56,378 bases of DNA from Fischerella sp. CENA71 (lineage in GTDB: Bacteria > Cyanobacteriota > Cyanobacteriia > Cyanobacteriales > Nostocaceae), in the NCBI GenBank assembly GCA_024239075.1, contig JANBVI010000046.1, positions 1-56,378 of the forward strand. Reading direction: 5' to 3'. The translations under genes were made by a program, and so were the position numbers. The notes under the pieces are model-generated. The model had not been told where the DNA came from, searched no databases, and saw nothing but the letters and a program-made list of their open reading frames with translations. Positions 28,343 through 38,700 of the stretch are shown here, one piece after another. Each line of letters begins with the position of its first letter. Within the stretch, counting starts at the first letter, position 1.

Positions 28343-30202
28343 CTAGCTTCCGAAACTTTCATTTGTTTCTGGTTTGAGATGCAATTTCAGATTTCTGTTG
28401 TGATTAACCTTACTTGAAATTCTAGAAATTTCTTCAGATGCTATATTGACAGCAGAGGCTTTACTTGTATTCAGCCAGTCATGATTCCAAGTGATAAAGA
28501 GGTCTCTTGGAAAAGAGATTAGTGTCTGTGTATATTTTTTGGTATGACGCCAAAGATACTTCATAACTTCCAGAATCAGTACTAACAAGTTGAAGTCGCT
28601 ATAATACTGATGTAATTTTTGCTGACCTAAACTTCTAAACCAAAATTGTAAGCGTAAAGCAGATGGAACTGTAAAGGTTATAGGACAACGGGATGAGGGC
28701 GATGATAGCTTAAGATAGGCTGGAGCAATATCAATATTTTCAAATAATTTAAAAATACGATTTGCTGTTTCTTCTGATGACTGACGTTCTTCTTGCATAG
28801 CTTCTACTTCAGAAATTGCACTATCAAAAAGAGCTTTGTATTCTTGTAAACTGCTTGCTAATGCTCCGTTGTATGGTGGTAGATCAGCCTCTGCCAAATA
28901 AGCAGGATCTTGTGTTTCCAAATACTTGCAATACAATCGAATTTGACCTTGACCTGCAAGGATGTTCCCAAGACTCCAAACACGAAACCAAGCGTTCCAA
29001 AGCTCGAAACCTTTAGTAAAACAGGAATAACCACTTGAAATCAAGCGATCGTGGTGGGTAAGAGCATCCTCTACCAACTTTTCATAGTGAACAAAACGTT
29101 GTCGAGAAAAATTATTATCTACACATGCTTTAAGTAGATAATCACTAAGTTTTGTAATTGCAGCACATGTGAGTGACAATCCACCAGAAAAAAGTGGATC
29201 AATAAACCCTGCTGCACTTGGTAAAAGAGACCATCTATCACCTACTATTTGCTTTGAAGAATATTGAAGACGGTCAGAAGAAATCCATTCACGAACAGCC
29301 TTAGCGTCTTGAAACTGCTGGGCGATTGATGGGAACCGTTGAATAAATTTGTTAAACTCTTCTTCAGGAGAAATATCCGTTTTTGGATAGATATTTCTGT
29401 CCAAGGTCAGTCCAACACTACACAAAGGATTAGTAGAGTTTGGGTGATTATTAAAGGGAATAATCCAGAACCATCCACCCTCAAAGAAATGGTGTAAAGT
29501 TGTTTGAGAAAACGGATAAGGAAACCCATATGTAGTTTTTGCTGAAGCAACCTCGTCATAAGGTTTAACATTCACCATGTGAGTAAACAGACTACGGGTA
29601 TTGGTTTTATAACGTGGTTCACTTTCACGTAAACCCATCTGCTTACTTAATGGAGAATTAAAACCTGAACCATCAACTAAGTAACGTGAGAAAAACTTCT
29701 GACCTTTATTACTTTGCAAATATACACCTTGCTCATCAAAACTAATCTCAGAAATACGAGTATTTTGATAAGCGACAGCACCATATTTCACAGCCGTAGC
29801 AAACATATAGGCATCGGTTTCATGACGTAGCCAATGACAATCAGGGCCAAAAGGTGCAGTTAATGTTGGAAGTTGATTTGATTCTTGCGGTTGCTGTTCT
29901 CGATTTTCTCGATGATATAAAAAGCTAAAACCCCGCTTCACCCCGCTTCCTGTACTGATGTTATCACGAAGAGTATAGAAGTTAGAAAGATACCCAATCT
30001 CAGGAACTGAAAATCGGCGAGCTATTAACTTCATTTTAATAGAGGTATCTGGAACTGTAGACTCTCCAATTGCAAATTTGGGATGACTACCTCCATCAAT
30101 CATAACTACTCGAAGACCATTTCGAGCTAGAATTGCACCTAGCATTGTTCCGCCAATCCCAGTACCTAGAATGGCGACATCATAACTATCTACTACACTC
30201 AT
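28343..30202 (-). CDS. Flavin-dependent halogenase-like enzyme
   Basis: The 619-residue protein has the FAD-binding G13-T-G-I-G-G18, the G46-E-S block typical of flavin-dependent halogenases, GSGVK89RGFSFLYH with a candidate lysine, and W244-F-W246-I-I-P249, the W-x-W-x-I-P motif of the tryptophan-halogenase superfamily. SAAGFIDPLFSGGLSLT closes the FAD site. The C-terminal 230 residues form a helical extension. It may chlorinate or brominate, or oxygenate, an activated carrier-bound substrate. A free flavin reductase is not visible in the window. AAGGAG lies before the ATG. It follows the DUF1702 gene on the same strand. Confidence 0.85.
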   Translation of the reverse strand: MSVVDSYDVAILGTGIGGTMLGAILARNGLRVVMIDGGSHPKFAIGESTVPDTSIKMKLIARRFSVPEIGYLSNFYTLRDNISTGSGVKRGFSFLYHRENREQQPQESNQLPTLTAPFGPDCHWLRHETDAYMFATAVKYGAVAYQNTRISEISFDEQGVYLQSNKGQKFFSRYLVDGSGFNSPLSKQMGLRESEPRYKTNTRSLFTHMVNVKPYDEVASAKTTYGFPYPFSQTTLHHFFEGGWFWIIPFNNHPNSTNPLCSVGLTLDRNIYPKTDISPEEEFNKFIQRFPSIAQQFQDAKAVREWISSDRLQYSSKQIVGDRWSLLPSAAGFIDPLFSGGLSLTCAAITKLSDYLLKACVDNNFSRQRFVHYEKLVEDALTHHDRLISSGYSCFTKGFELWNAWFRVWSLGNILAGQGQIRLYCKYLETQDPAYLAEADLPPYNGALASSLQEYKALFDSAISEVEAMQEERQSSEETANRIFKLFENIDIAPAYLKLSSPSSRCPITFTVPSALRLQFWFRSLGQQKLHQYYSDFNLLVLILEVMKYLWRHTKKYTQTLISFPRDLFITWNHDWLNTSKASAVNIASEEISRISSKVNHNRNLKLHLKPETNESFGS

Positions 30203-30453
30203 GAATTGCTCCTTAATGATTAAATTTTACTGAATACTAATGGTTCATTGCATTAATTTTGCTGGGTTACATAATTTGATAATTGATCCTTTTTTCCTCT
30301 TTTCTTGGCGCCCTACCGTTCCAGCAGCCGCTTGCGCGTCTAAGGCATCTTGGCGGTTTGTTTTCTACCCATCATAATTAATGCGATAAACCACTAGAAA
30401 ATCAATCAACATCATCAGTCATTTAACTTTGTTGGATACATTCACCCAGTTGA
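30203..30453. other. Intergenic region, possible repeat remnant
   Basis: The first 90 bp are AT-rich. From about 30310 to 30360 there is a GC-rich block (GCGCCCTACCGTTCCAGCAG and following) unlike its surroundings, perhaps a dispersed-repeat fragment. No gene is supported. Confidence 0.35.
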
Positions 30454-31467
30454 TTAACATCTCACGCCGTTATTAGCAAGATCTACTATGACTGTTTCTG
30501 CATTCTGTGCTAGCAAGTTATTGAATTGAAATTGAATACGTTGCCGCCATATTTCATAAGCTGGGTTTTCAAACCAGTCCTCGCGATCAAATGGTAATTC
30601 TACACGTGTTGTATCAACAAGTCTAACTACTGGTTCAATTGGCATTCCACACAATACAGAAGATGCTAAGGCTGTATAAGAAGTTTGATTTTCTGCTACA
30701 TGCCGACACTTTATTGCCATAGCACCACCTTGAGCTAGGTCTAGTAGATTTTTTCCTGAAGATTTTTTTAGTAATTCTAGAGCATCGCGATCTACTTCAC
30801 CAGCATAGATGCTAGCAAAACCAACGCCACTCCAAAGATCACGTTGACGTGATAAAGGAAAAGAATTAACGATTTCTGAAATACCTACGATATCTGCACT
30901 GAGTGAAAACCAAATCGCTCGTCCTAATCCTTGATCGAAAGCTCGACAAGCATAACCAGTCAATCCCTTAGGAACAATACCTTTTTTTACAAAATGTTGC
31001 CAATGATTCATTCCTAAACAGAAACCATAGCCATCGATCGCCAACCAACGTTGTAGAGGATCTAATGATGCTAAAGATTTCTTGATTCCTCTTTGTAAAC
31101 CAACAATTGCAAAACCAACTCCTATATGTATTAAATGGGAATATTTTGCTCCAGCACTGCTGAGAAAATTTTCTAGTCTATTTTGTCGCCAGGGACTGAG
31201 GTAATCAAGTATGGCTAAACCCATTCCTGCTCCTTCATAGGCAAATCCCCGTAAATTAGGTTTAATAGCTTCTAGCTGACTAACAAGAACATCTGTGTTA
31301 CCAAGTTCAAGAGCTGCATTACATCCATTAATGAAAGTAAAACTAATCTGCTTGACGTGACGTTGTGCTTCAGTAGAATCTCCTGGAAAGTTAATCCAAA
31401 GCTTATCAATGTTTTCAAGTGAAACACCAAAGAAATTTCTACGCAATAATCCCCAGGTAAGTGCCAT
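30454..31467 (-). CDS. DUF1702-family protein (enediyne-cassette-associated)
   Basis: The 337-residue protein has a DUF1702 pattern: an early RRNFFGVSLEN, FINGCNAALELG, LRGFAYEGAGMGLAILDYL, HIGVGFAIVGLQRG, DGYGFCLGMNHWQHF, ACRAFDQGLGRAIWFSLSADI, and WSGVGFASIYAGEVD. Proteins of this family accompany PKSE-type synthases in enediyne cassettes (I recall the UnbL/E4-E5 group; the exact label is from memory). Their biochemical role is unknown. It has no signal peptide and no clear membrane segment. An AAAGGA site precedes the ATG. The mobile mosaic begins about 200 bp upstream, on the other side of its promoter. Confidence 0.78.
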   Translation of the reverse strand: MALTWGLLRRNFFGVSLENIDKLWINFPGDSTEAQRHVKQISFTFINGCNAALELGNTDVLVSQLEAIKPNLRGFAYEGAGMGLAILDYLSPWRQNRLENFLSSAGAKYSHLIHIGVGFAIVGLQRGIKKSLASLDPLQRWLAIDGYGFCLGMNHWQHFVKKGIVPKGLTGYACRAFDQGLGRAIWFSLSADIVGISEIVNSFPLSRQRDLWSGVGFASIYAGEVDRDALELLKKSSGKNLLDLAQGGAMAIKCRHVAENQTSYTALASSVLCGMPIEPVVRLVDTTRVELPFDREDWFENPAYEIWRQRIQFQFNNLLAQNAETVIVDLANNGVRC

Positions 31468-31723
31468 TCGTATATCCTTTAGTTGATACAGTAATTAAAT
31501 TTTGACCTCAAATTTTCTATCCATTTACTATTGCAGATAGAATCTGATTAAGAATTTTTAGTCAAGCCTTTGCGCTTGCTCATTCACTTAACTACACTCA
31601 TGATATTAATAGCTGTACAAAATACTTACAATGGAATATTTTTTGACAAGATAGGATATTTATGTAAGGATTCAGGTGGTGGGGTATTGACAAGTGTGAT
31701 ATGGGAGGCAGAATATAGCAATT

Positions 31724-32491
31724 ATGGAAAAAGACCTGCCCCCAAAACTAGAAAGTGATAAATTGAGACAGTTGACGATAGAGCAAGTGGTAGAGATCAT
31801 CATTGAGCAGGCAAACGCAATAGAGCAGTTGAAAACCAGAGTAATAGAACTAGAATCTGTAATAGAGAAACTCAAAGTTAGTAGAGATTTAGATAGCACA
31901 ACATCATCAAAACCACCGTCAGGAGACATTCTCAAAAAAACCGAGAACAAACTTGAAGATAAACCAGAAGAGAGTGAGACTCCAAAACGGAAAGCAGGAG
32001 GGCAACCAGGACATCCGGGAAAAACGAGAAAGGGTTTTGGGAGAGTAGATAGGTTTGAGATATTACGACCGCAAATGTGTAAATGCTGTGGTCAAAGGGA
32101 ATTCAGTGGTGAACCAATAAAAATAGAAATATTATTGGGAGAAGATGTAAAAAGTAATTACATCAATGACGACAAAATTGGCAGAGTTATGGATAAATTA
32201 TATAAAAATGGATTGGATAATCTGTTTATGAAAATTGTATTATCAGTGATTAAGAAATTTAGAATATCTCCGAAATACTCACATTTGGATGCAACATCAT
32301 TTCATCTGCATGGAGAATATAACAGTGAAGAGAATCAGGAAAAAGAACCAGGAATAACCAGAGAAAGACCAATAATTATAACTAAAGGATATTCTCGTGA
32401 CCACAGACCAGATTTGAAACAATGTGTTTTAGATTTAATAACTAGTGGGTCATTTGGCACGCTTATAGCCATTTTTGTAAAAGAATTTTAG
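31724..32491 (+). pseudogene. IS66 transposase N-terminus fused to an IS1634-type fragment
   Basis: The first 135 or so residues are IS66-like: a coiled coil (IEQLKTRVIELESVIEKL), then TTSSKPPSGD, GGQPGHPGKTRKGF and a C-K-C-C-G ribbon. From about 32140 the frame changes identity to an IS1634-type transposase (YINDDKIGRVMDKLYKNG, SHLDATSFHLHGEYN, KGYSRDHRPDLKQCVLDL) and ends soon after. The chimera marks an insertion with deletion inside IS66. Confidence 0.82.
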
Positions 32492-33125
32492 GGGTTCTAA
32501 TGTGCCGAAAAGTATAAGCACCGGAGCCTCCTAATCGGTGTTGGTGCGATCGCCAACGATTACGTTGACGACGAGCAGATCGTTTACCTGCCCATTCAAA
32601 AGGAGTTGGGCTTTGATTCCAAGAATGTGCGACAGTTTCTAACCAGTCAATAATTTGACCAGGGGTTTTGGGATGTTGGCTATCGAGTGCACGATGTTTA
32701 AGAATGCGTTGAATAGACTCTGCCATGTTGAGCCAACTGCCACACTCGGGAGTGTACAAGGGTAGAATACCTTGATGGCATAGCCAAACCACGAAATCAG
32801 GGGTCTTATGCCCAACTAAATTGTCACACACCAGTAGCATCCGTAAAGGTGGAAGTTCTTCAGGTAGGCTAAATTTAACTTTTAACCCTTGCCGCCAACT
32901 TGACCACAAAGCGTAATTTTCCTGAGTAGACACAGCCGCCACCGATTGTGGCAAAGACTGGACAATATCACTCAATTGCTGTTTGAGCCAAGCGTGTAAC
33001 ACAGTATTAGGGCAAGTTTCAACACCTTTGACTCGCACTACTCCACTAGCTGGGTGAAATAGCGTTACGCGCGCGAGTAGCAATGGAACAGGAATGTACG
33101 TTAAGCCCGAAAAGCTTACTATCAC
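32463..33125 (-). pseudogene. IS630-like DDE transposase fragment
   Basis: The 220-residue frame carries the C-terminal catalytic part of a DDE transposase ([41 protein letters not shown]), where D and E of the triad are visible. The N-terminal DNA-binding part is missing. It lies antisense to the chimera at its left and the last residues read through the junction. Confidence 0.75.
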
Positions 33126-33173
33126 TAGACTCTAGACAACGGCAATCGGGAGCAATCACGCGCATAGTGATCG

Positions 33174-34043
33174 CTACTGATAACCTTGTTCATGGTGTCG
33201 TCGCCAAGCCCGCAGTTCTGCGTCAGCAGTAGCATCTGACTGTTCTGTGTAACGGAGAGTAGTTTGCAAGTTTTTGTGACCAAGGCGCTTGCGGATAGTA
33301 TTTAGGCTTACCCCATTGTTGATAAGTTCAGTTGCGTGTGCGTGTCTTAGGTCATGAATACTACAGGTTATACCAGCTTTTTTACAATAACTAGACCACT
33401 TCTGTTGAACTGATTGGTAACGTAGAGAACCACCCCTAAAATTCTTAAAGGCTCGGAACAGAGGTCCATATTTATATCCAGTTTGTTTAAGATAGTTACG
33501 TAGCATTGCTACCAATCGTTGATCATCCAGCAGCACCGTGCGCCGTTGACTGCCTTTACCCAACACATTGATGTGTTCATCGTCAGTGGTAAGGCTTAAA
33601 TCCTCAATATATATACTCAGTGCTTCTCCTACTCTCAGTCCGGTTTCAAACAGCAACCGAAATAATAGTTGGTCACGAGATGCAGATTTAGGAATTACAG
33701 CCAGAATCTTATATACTTGCTCTCGACTTATACTGTTTGGCTTTGGCGCAGTCAGCTTAACTCGCTCAATCCTTACCATTGGGTTAGCATCAATTAGTTC
33801 CTGACGGTAAGCCCAGTTGAAGAAACTGGCTAAAGTTGCCTGCTGGCGTGCTTGGGTTGCAATACTAAGATGAATAGTTGAACGAAAAGTTCTCTTGCCT
33901 GGTGTTAGTGTTTTAGCACGTTTGGTTGCCAGTGTGCGCGACCGTGCTGCTAACCGTCTGTGGCGAGTTCTGTCCCAGCTTCCTAACACCAAACAACGGA
34001 CACGTCTGGATGATTTACTACAAATCACTCCTAACACCCGCAC
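33174..34043 (-). pseudogene. Tyrosine recombinase, 5'-truncated
   Basis: The 289-residue frame keeps the catalytic core of phage-type integrases: Arg in ETGLRVGEAL, H-D-L-R-H-A-H-A-T, GHKNLQTTLRYTE with the nucleophilic Tyr. The first 45 or so residues are antisense readthrough of the Tn3-type fragment, so the native N-terminus is lost. Recognisable core-binding domain starts at about TIHLSIATQARQQATLASFF. The core might still fold, but a functional start is doubtful. Confidence 0.78.
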
Positions 34044-34803
34044 TACACCCCTAGACCGCCTACGCCGTTCCCCTACCCGCTCCTCGGCTCCGGCTTTGGT
34101 TGGTGCTTTAAACCGATTGGTTGAGGTGCGAGCTATAGGAGTGAATACACTATCATTATCTGCTATACCGTCAAGCCAACTGAAGGTGTTAGCTCGAACA
34201 GCTTCTTCTGCACGCGCCCAAGCTATTGCTAGGATGCCTCCTCTCCGCAGAACAGCTACACTGCTGGCTTTTGTTCATGTTTTAGAGGCCACGGCTACTG
34301 ATGATGCCATAGATTTACTTGATTTGCTAATTGGGGATTTATTAGCGAAGTCAAAACGTATTGGGGAGCGAGAACGTCTGCGTACCATCAAAGACTTGGA
34401 TGCAGCAGCGTTGCAACTGTGCAAAGCTTGTGGAATTCTCCTTGATTCTAGTTGTGATGACCAGAAGGTACGTGACGAAATTTTTACACGCATCAGCAAA
34501 GAGCAGTTGACACAGGCTATTTCCAAGGTAGAGGCACTGGCAATTTGAGCAAAGAAAATGCCCGTGTAGAGGACTTGTCTACAAGTATTTGTGCGGTACT
34601 GTTAGCCGAAGCTTGTAATATTGGACTGGAGCCATTGATCCGTCCAGATGTCCCAGCATTAACTCGCGGACGACTCTCGCGGGTACAACAAAACTATATC
34701 CGCATGGACACGCTGACTAGTGCCAATGCCAGATTAGTTGATGCCCAAACTCACATTCCCTTAGTGCGAGCCTGGGGAGGAGGCGAGGTAGCATCTGCAA
34801 CCA
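33897..34803 (+). pseudogene. Tn3-family transposase fragment in two frames
   Basis: One frame (33895-34548) has LDLLIGDLLAKSKRIGERERLRTIKDL, typical of the Tn3 TnpA middle. The next frame (34545-34803) has CAVLLAEACNIGLEPLIRPD, VQQNYIRMDTLTSANARLVDAQ and WGGGEVASA, from the TnpA catalytic part. A large internal segment is missing between them and both termini are gone. It is GC-richer than its surroundings, consistent with a separate origin. Confidence 0.8.
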
Positions 34804-34889
34804 TCCTAATTTTTGGCTTTTCTCTTCTGTGTAATCTCTCTGTAATTCAATTTGAAGTGCGGAATGTGGGTAAAACTACGATTTATTCC

Positions 34890-35290
34890 AACAAACTCAA
34901 AACATTGATGAGTTCTGGAGTTGGACATCCGAATTTCAACTAAAAGTTGAATCTTCTATTCATTTATGGATTGATAAAGCTGGAGGGGAAGCCGGTAAAC
35001 TTTTACGCTCCTTGCGGAACAGAGCTACACAGTGGTGGTATTTTTTAGACCACCCGGAGATACCGCCTGATAATAATTTAGCAGAACGAACGTTACGTTT
35101 AGCAGTCACAAAAAGAAAAGTTAGTGGAGGTTCCCGCTCTATGGAGCGGTTCCAAGATACTGCCAATTTACTGACGGTTATACAAACTTGCCGTTGTCAA
35201 GGAGGTTCTGTAATTGACTTTTTTGACCAAGCTATCAAAGCTATGGTTAACCCTGCTGTGCAGACCCCTTCTTTAATTCCTCTAGTTTAG
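34890..35290 (+). pseudogene. IS66 transposase C-terminal part
   Basis: Reading from about 34890 (NIDEFWSW) through ESSIHLWIDKAGGEAGKLL, the frame gives RNRATQWWYFLDHPEIPPDN and NLAERTLRLAVTKRKVSGGS, the conserved IS66 C-terminus, and stops one base before the right inverted repeat. It pairs with the N-terminal part at 31724. Confidence 0.85.
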
Positions 35291-35312
35291 ACCTGAATCC
35301 TTACATATTTAT

Positions 35313-35772
35313 TAACTGATAAAAATCATCTACATGCCTAGAATAAGCTGACGCATCTATAATATCTGCATATATTATTTTTGCATATATACTTTTCTAA
35401 ATCACAAGGTTTAAAGCATAATTACCTTAATCTGTATTTAACTTTGATTAGTTAATTTTACAAATATTTACTTGGATTATAAAATTTTTATACACATCAT
35501 ATATAAATTTATAGAATTTTCAGGGTTAAATATCTATGCTTTCAGCGAGTTTTCGGCAAAATCTGGAGTTTTATCGTTTGACATTTATTTTGTTTTTTGA
35601 TAGTTTCGTAAGTACTTAAGTAACTAAGTACTTTTAGTACTTTTAACCAAGCACAAGAATAATAAGACTAAAAGAATTTACAAAAGCTAGCTTACAGTTA
35701 TAAGCGTATTATCTAAGTATTAATACTTCTACATCCTTGCTTTTAGTAGTTACTAGAGATTTATATACAAGA
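35313..35772. promoter_or_regulatory. Upstream region of the WD40 gene with AAGTACTT palindromes
   Basis: The 460-bp AT-rich leader carries a cluster of 8-bp palindromes: AAGTACTT at 35610-35617 and 35626-35633, and a near copy TAGTACTT at 35635-35642. An overlapping ACTTAAGT sits between them. Related CTTAAGTACT sequences occur upstream of the ThDP gene (50540) and the histidine kinase gene (51677). A shared operator is possible. Confidence 0.35.
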
Positions 35773-38700
35773 ATGAATCCACAAAAACAGAGGCGCAAAC
35801 GTGGTGTCATCCTGACCTCAGAAGGATGGCAAAAGTTTCAGAAGGTGAAAATGGAGCTGGAGCTTCAGGAGAATTATGGAGATAGATATAAGTTAGAAGA
35901 ATTAAGCGATCGCGCTGGATTAAATCCAAGCACTGTGGCAAAAATCCTTGCCCGTCAGGAAGGGGTTGACAAACAGACACTGGAAATATTTTTTACTTCT
36001 TTTAACTTAGTATTGAGTAAAGATTATTATTCTAATGCAGTCGCAAGCAAGTACCAAGACTGGGGAGAAGCAATTGATGTTTCAATGTTTTATGGGCGTA
36101 CAGATGAACTGGCAATATTAGAAGAGTGGCTCCTTAAAGACAACTGTCGGTTAGTAGCTATTTTGGGAATGGGAGGAATAGGTAAAACAACTCTATCTAT
36201 CAAACTGGCTAAACAGATTCAAGATCGCTTTGAGTATGTTATTTGGCAATCACTACGAGATGCTCCACCTATCAATATTATTCTTAGTAAACTGAATCAA
36301 TTTTTCTATCAAGAACGAGACACAGAAGCTAACTTATCAAAAACTACAGGTGAAAAAATATCGCAGTTAATCAGCCATCTACGAGAACACCGTAGTCTAA
36401 TTATATTAGATAATATAGAGTCAATACTAGCTAGTGGTAGCCGTTCTGGACAATATCTAAAAGGATATGAAGAATACGGTCAGTTCTTTAAAGAAGTAGG
36501 GGAAGTACCTCATCAAAGCTGCTTACTAATCACCAGTCGAGAAAAGCCTAAAGAAGTAGTTTTACTGCAAGGAGAAAAATTACCTGTTCGTTCATTGAGA
36601 ATAAATGGATTGCAATGTGTAGATGGACAAGAAATCCTGAAAATAAAAGGATTATCTGGTACACCATCTGAATTATCAAACTTAGTCAATCACTATGCAG
36701 GGAATGCCTTGGCTTTGAAAGTAGTTGCTACTACTATTCAAGATTTATTTGATGGTAATGTTTCTGATTTTTTTCAACAAGAAACTGGTATTTTCGGTGA
36801 TATTTATGAGTTATTAGAGCAGCAGTTTGAACGCTTATCCAATTTAGAAAAGAGTGTAATGTATTGGTTAGCAATCAATCGCGACTCAATTACATTATCA
36901 GAATTAAAATCGGATTTTGTCTTAAATGAACTGCATTTAAAACTGTTTGAGGCTTTAGAATCTCTTGGGAGGCGAGCGCTAATAGAGAAAAACGCATCAT
37001 TCTTCACTTTACAACCTGTAGTGATGGAGTATGTGACATGTCGATTTAGAGAACAAATTTGCAAAGAAATTATTACTCAAGACATCAACCTTTTTAGAAC
37101 TCATGCCATTTTGAAGGCGACAGCAAAAGATTATATCAGAGATGCCCAAATTCGTTTTATTTTTAAGCCCATCATCGATGGGCTTTTTACTGTTTTCACG
37201 AACCAAAGAAATCTGGAAAATCACTTGAAGCAAATTATTGTTAGGTTACAAAATGAATCTCCTTTACAATTAGGATATACAGCTGGTAATATCTTAAATT
37301 TATTTTGTTATCTGAAAACTAACTTAAATAGTTATGATTTTTCTAATTTAAATATCTGGCAAGCGTTTTTGCATAGTGTAAATTTACATGATGTAAATCT
37401 TCAAAATGCCAACTTAGCTAAGTGTATTTTTACTGACACTATTGGTGGTATTCATTCTGTAGTCTTTAGCCCTAATGGAGAACTTTTAGCTACAGGTGAT
37501 ACTAATGATGAAGTTCGTTTGTACCAAGTTGCAGATGGAAAGCTAATGCTCATTTGCAAAGGACATACAGATTGGGTTTGGCCAGTCACTTTCAACCCTC
37601 AAGGTACAGTGATTGCTAGTGGTAGTGTTGACCAAACAATCAAGTTATGGGATGTGAGTACGGGCCAATGTCTAAAGACTTTGTATGGCCATAATGGTGG
37701 GATTTGGTCATTGAGTTTTAGTTCAGATAACGGCACACTTGCAAGTGGTAGCGATGACAAAACGGTGAAGTTATGGAATGTAAACACAGGTAAATGTTTA
37801 AAAACTTTTCAGGGACACAGTAATCGAGTTACATCAGTTACCTTCAGTCCTTGTGGTAATATTCTTGCTAGTGGGAGTGATGACCATCTAATATATTGCT
37901 GGGATATTAAGACTGGTAAACACTTGAAGATATTAGAAGGACATACCCGCCAAGTTTGGTCGATTGCTTTCAGTTTAGATGGTCAAACTCTTGTCAGTGG
38001 TAGTCATGACCAAACGATCAAAGTATGGGATATCAAAACTAATCGTTGCATCCGGACTTTGGAAGATCATACTGATTGTGTAAATTCAGTTACTTTTATT
38101 TCCAACGACCGTATGCTTGCAAGTGGTAGCGATGACAAAACAGTGAAGTTATGGGATATCAACACTGGCAGATGTGTTACTACCTTAAGGGGACATAGCA
38201 GTAGGGTCTGGTCAGTTGCTTCTAATCTAAATTCTTGTGTAATTGCTACTGGCAGCGATGACCAAACGGTAAAATTATGGAATATTAATACTAGCCAATG
38301 TCTCAAAAGCTTACAGGGTTACTGTAATGGCATTTGGTCTGTTGCTTTTAGTCCTCAAGGTGATATGCTTGCGAGTGGCAGTGGAGATCAAACAGTAAAG
38401 TTGTGGGACACTGCTAACGGTCAATGTCTTGAAACTTGGCATGGGCATAATAATCGAGTCACATCAGTTGCTTTTAGTCCAGATGGCCGTATCCTTGCCA
38501 GTGGTAGTGAAGATCAAACGGTGAAGTTATGGGATACCAAAACAGGTGAATGCATCAAAACTTTTTCTGGTCATAGTAATCGAGTTGTTTCAGTAGCCTT
38601 CAATCCTGAAGGTACGTTACTGGCAAGCAGCAGCGATGACCAAACAGTAAAATTGTGGAATGTGGACACTGGTCGATACATTCAAACTTTGCAAGGACAT

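Larger units (their letters stand above)
31664..35304. mobile_element. IS66-bounded mobile mosaic with 8-bp target duplication
   Basis: Perfect 14-bp inverted ends, GTAAGGATTCAGGT at 31664-31677 and its complement at 35291-35304, are flanked by identical ATATTTAT at 31656-31663 and 35305-35312. GTAA ends and an 8-bp duplication are typical of the IS66 family. Inside, the IS66 transposase is present only as an N-terminal and a C-terminal part. The middle has been replaced by pieces of IS1634-, IS630- and Tn3-type transposases and a tyrosine recombinase, none clearly complete. Confidence 0.9.

Noticed and set aside
33174-34043. Active integrase or integron system
   Set aside because: Catalytic residues are present but the N-terminus is replaced by antisense Tn3 sequence, and no attachment sites or cassettes were found.
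35737-35772. Upstream TTG start of the WD40 gene
   Set aside because: The added 12 residues are not domain-like and the start is TTG; the ATG at 35773 opens the basic segment before the HTH-like domain.
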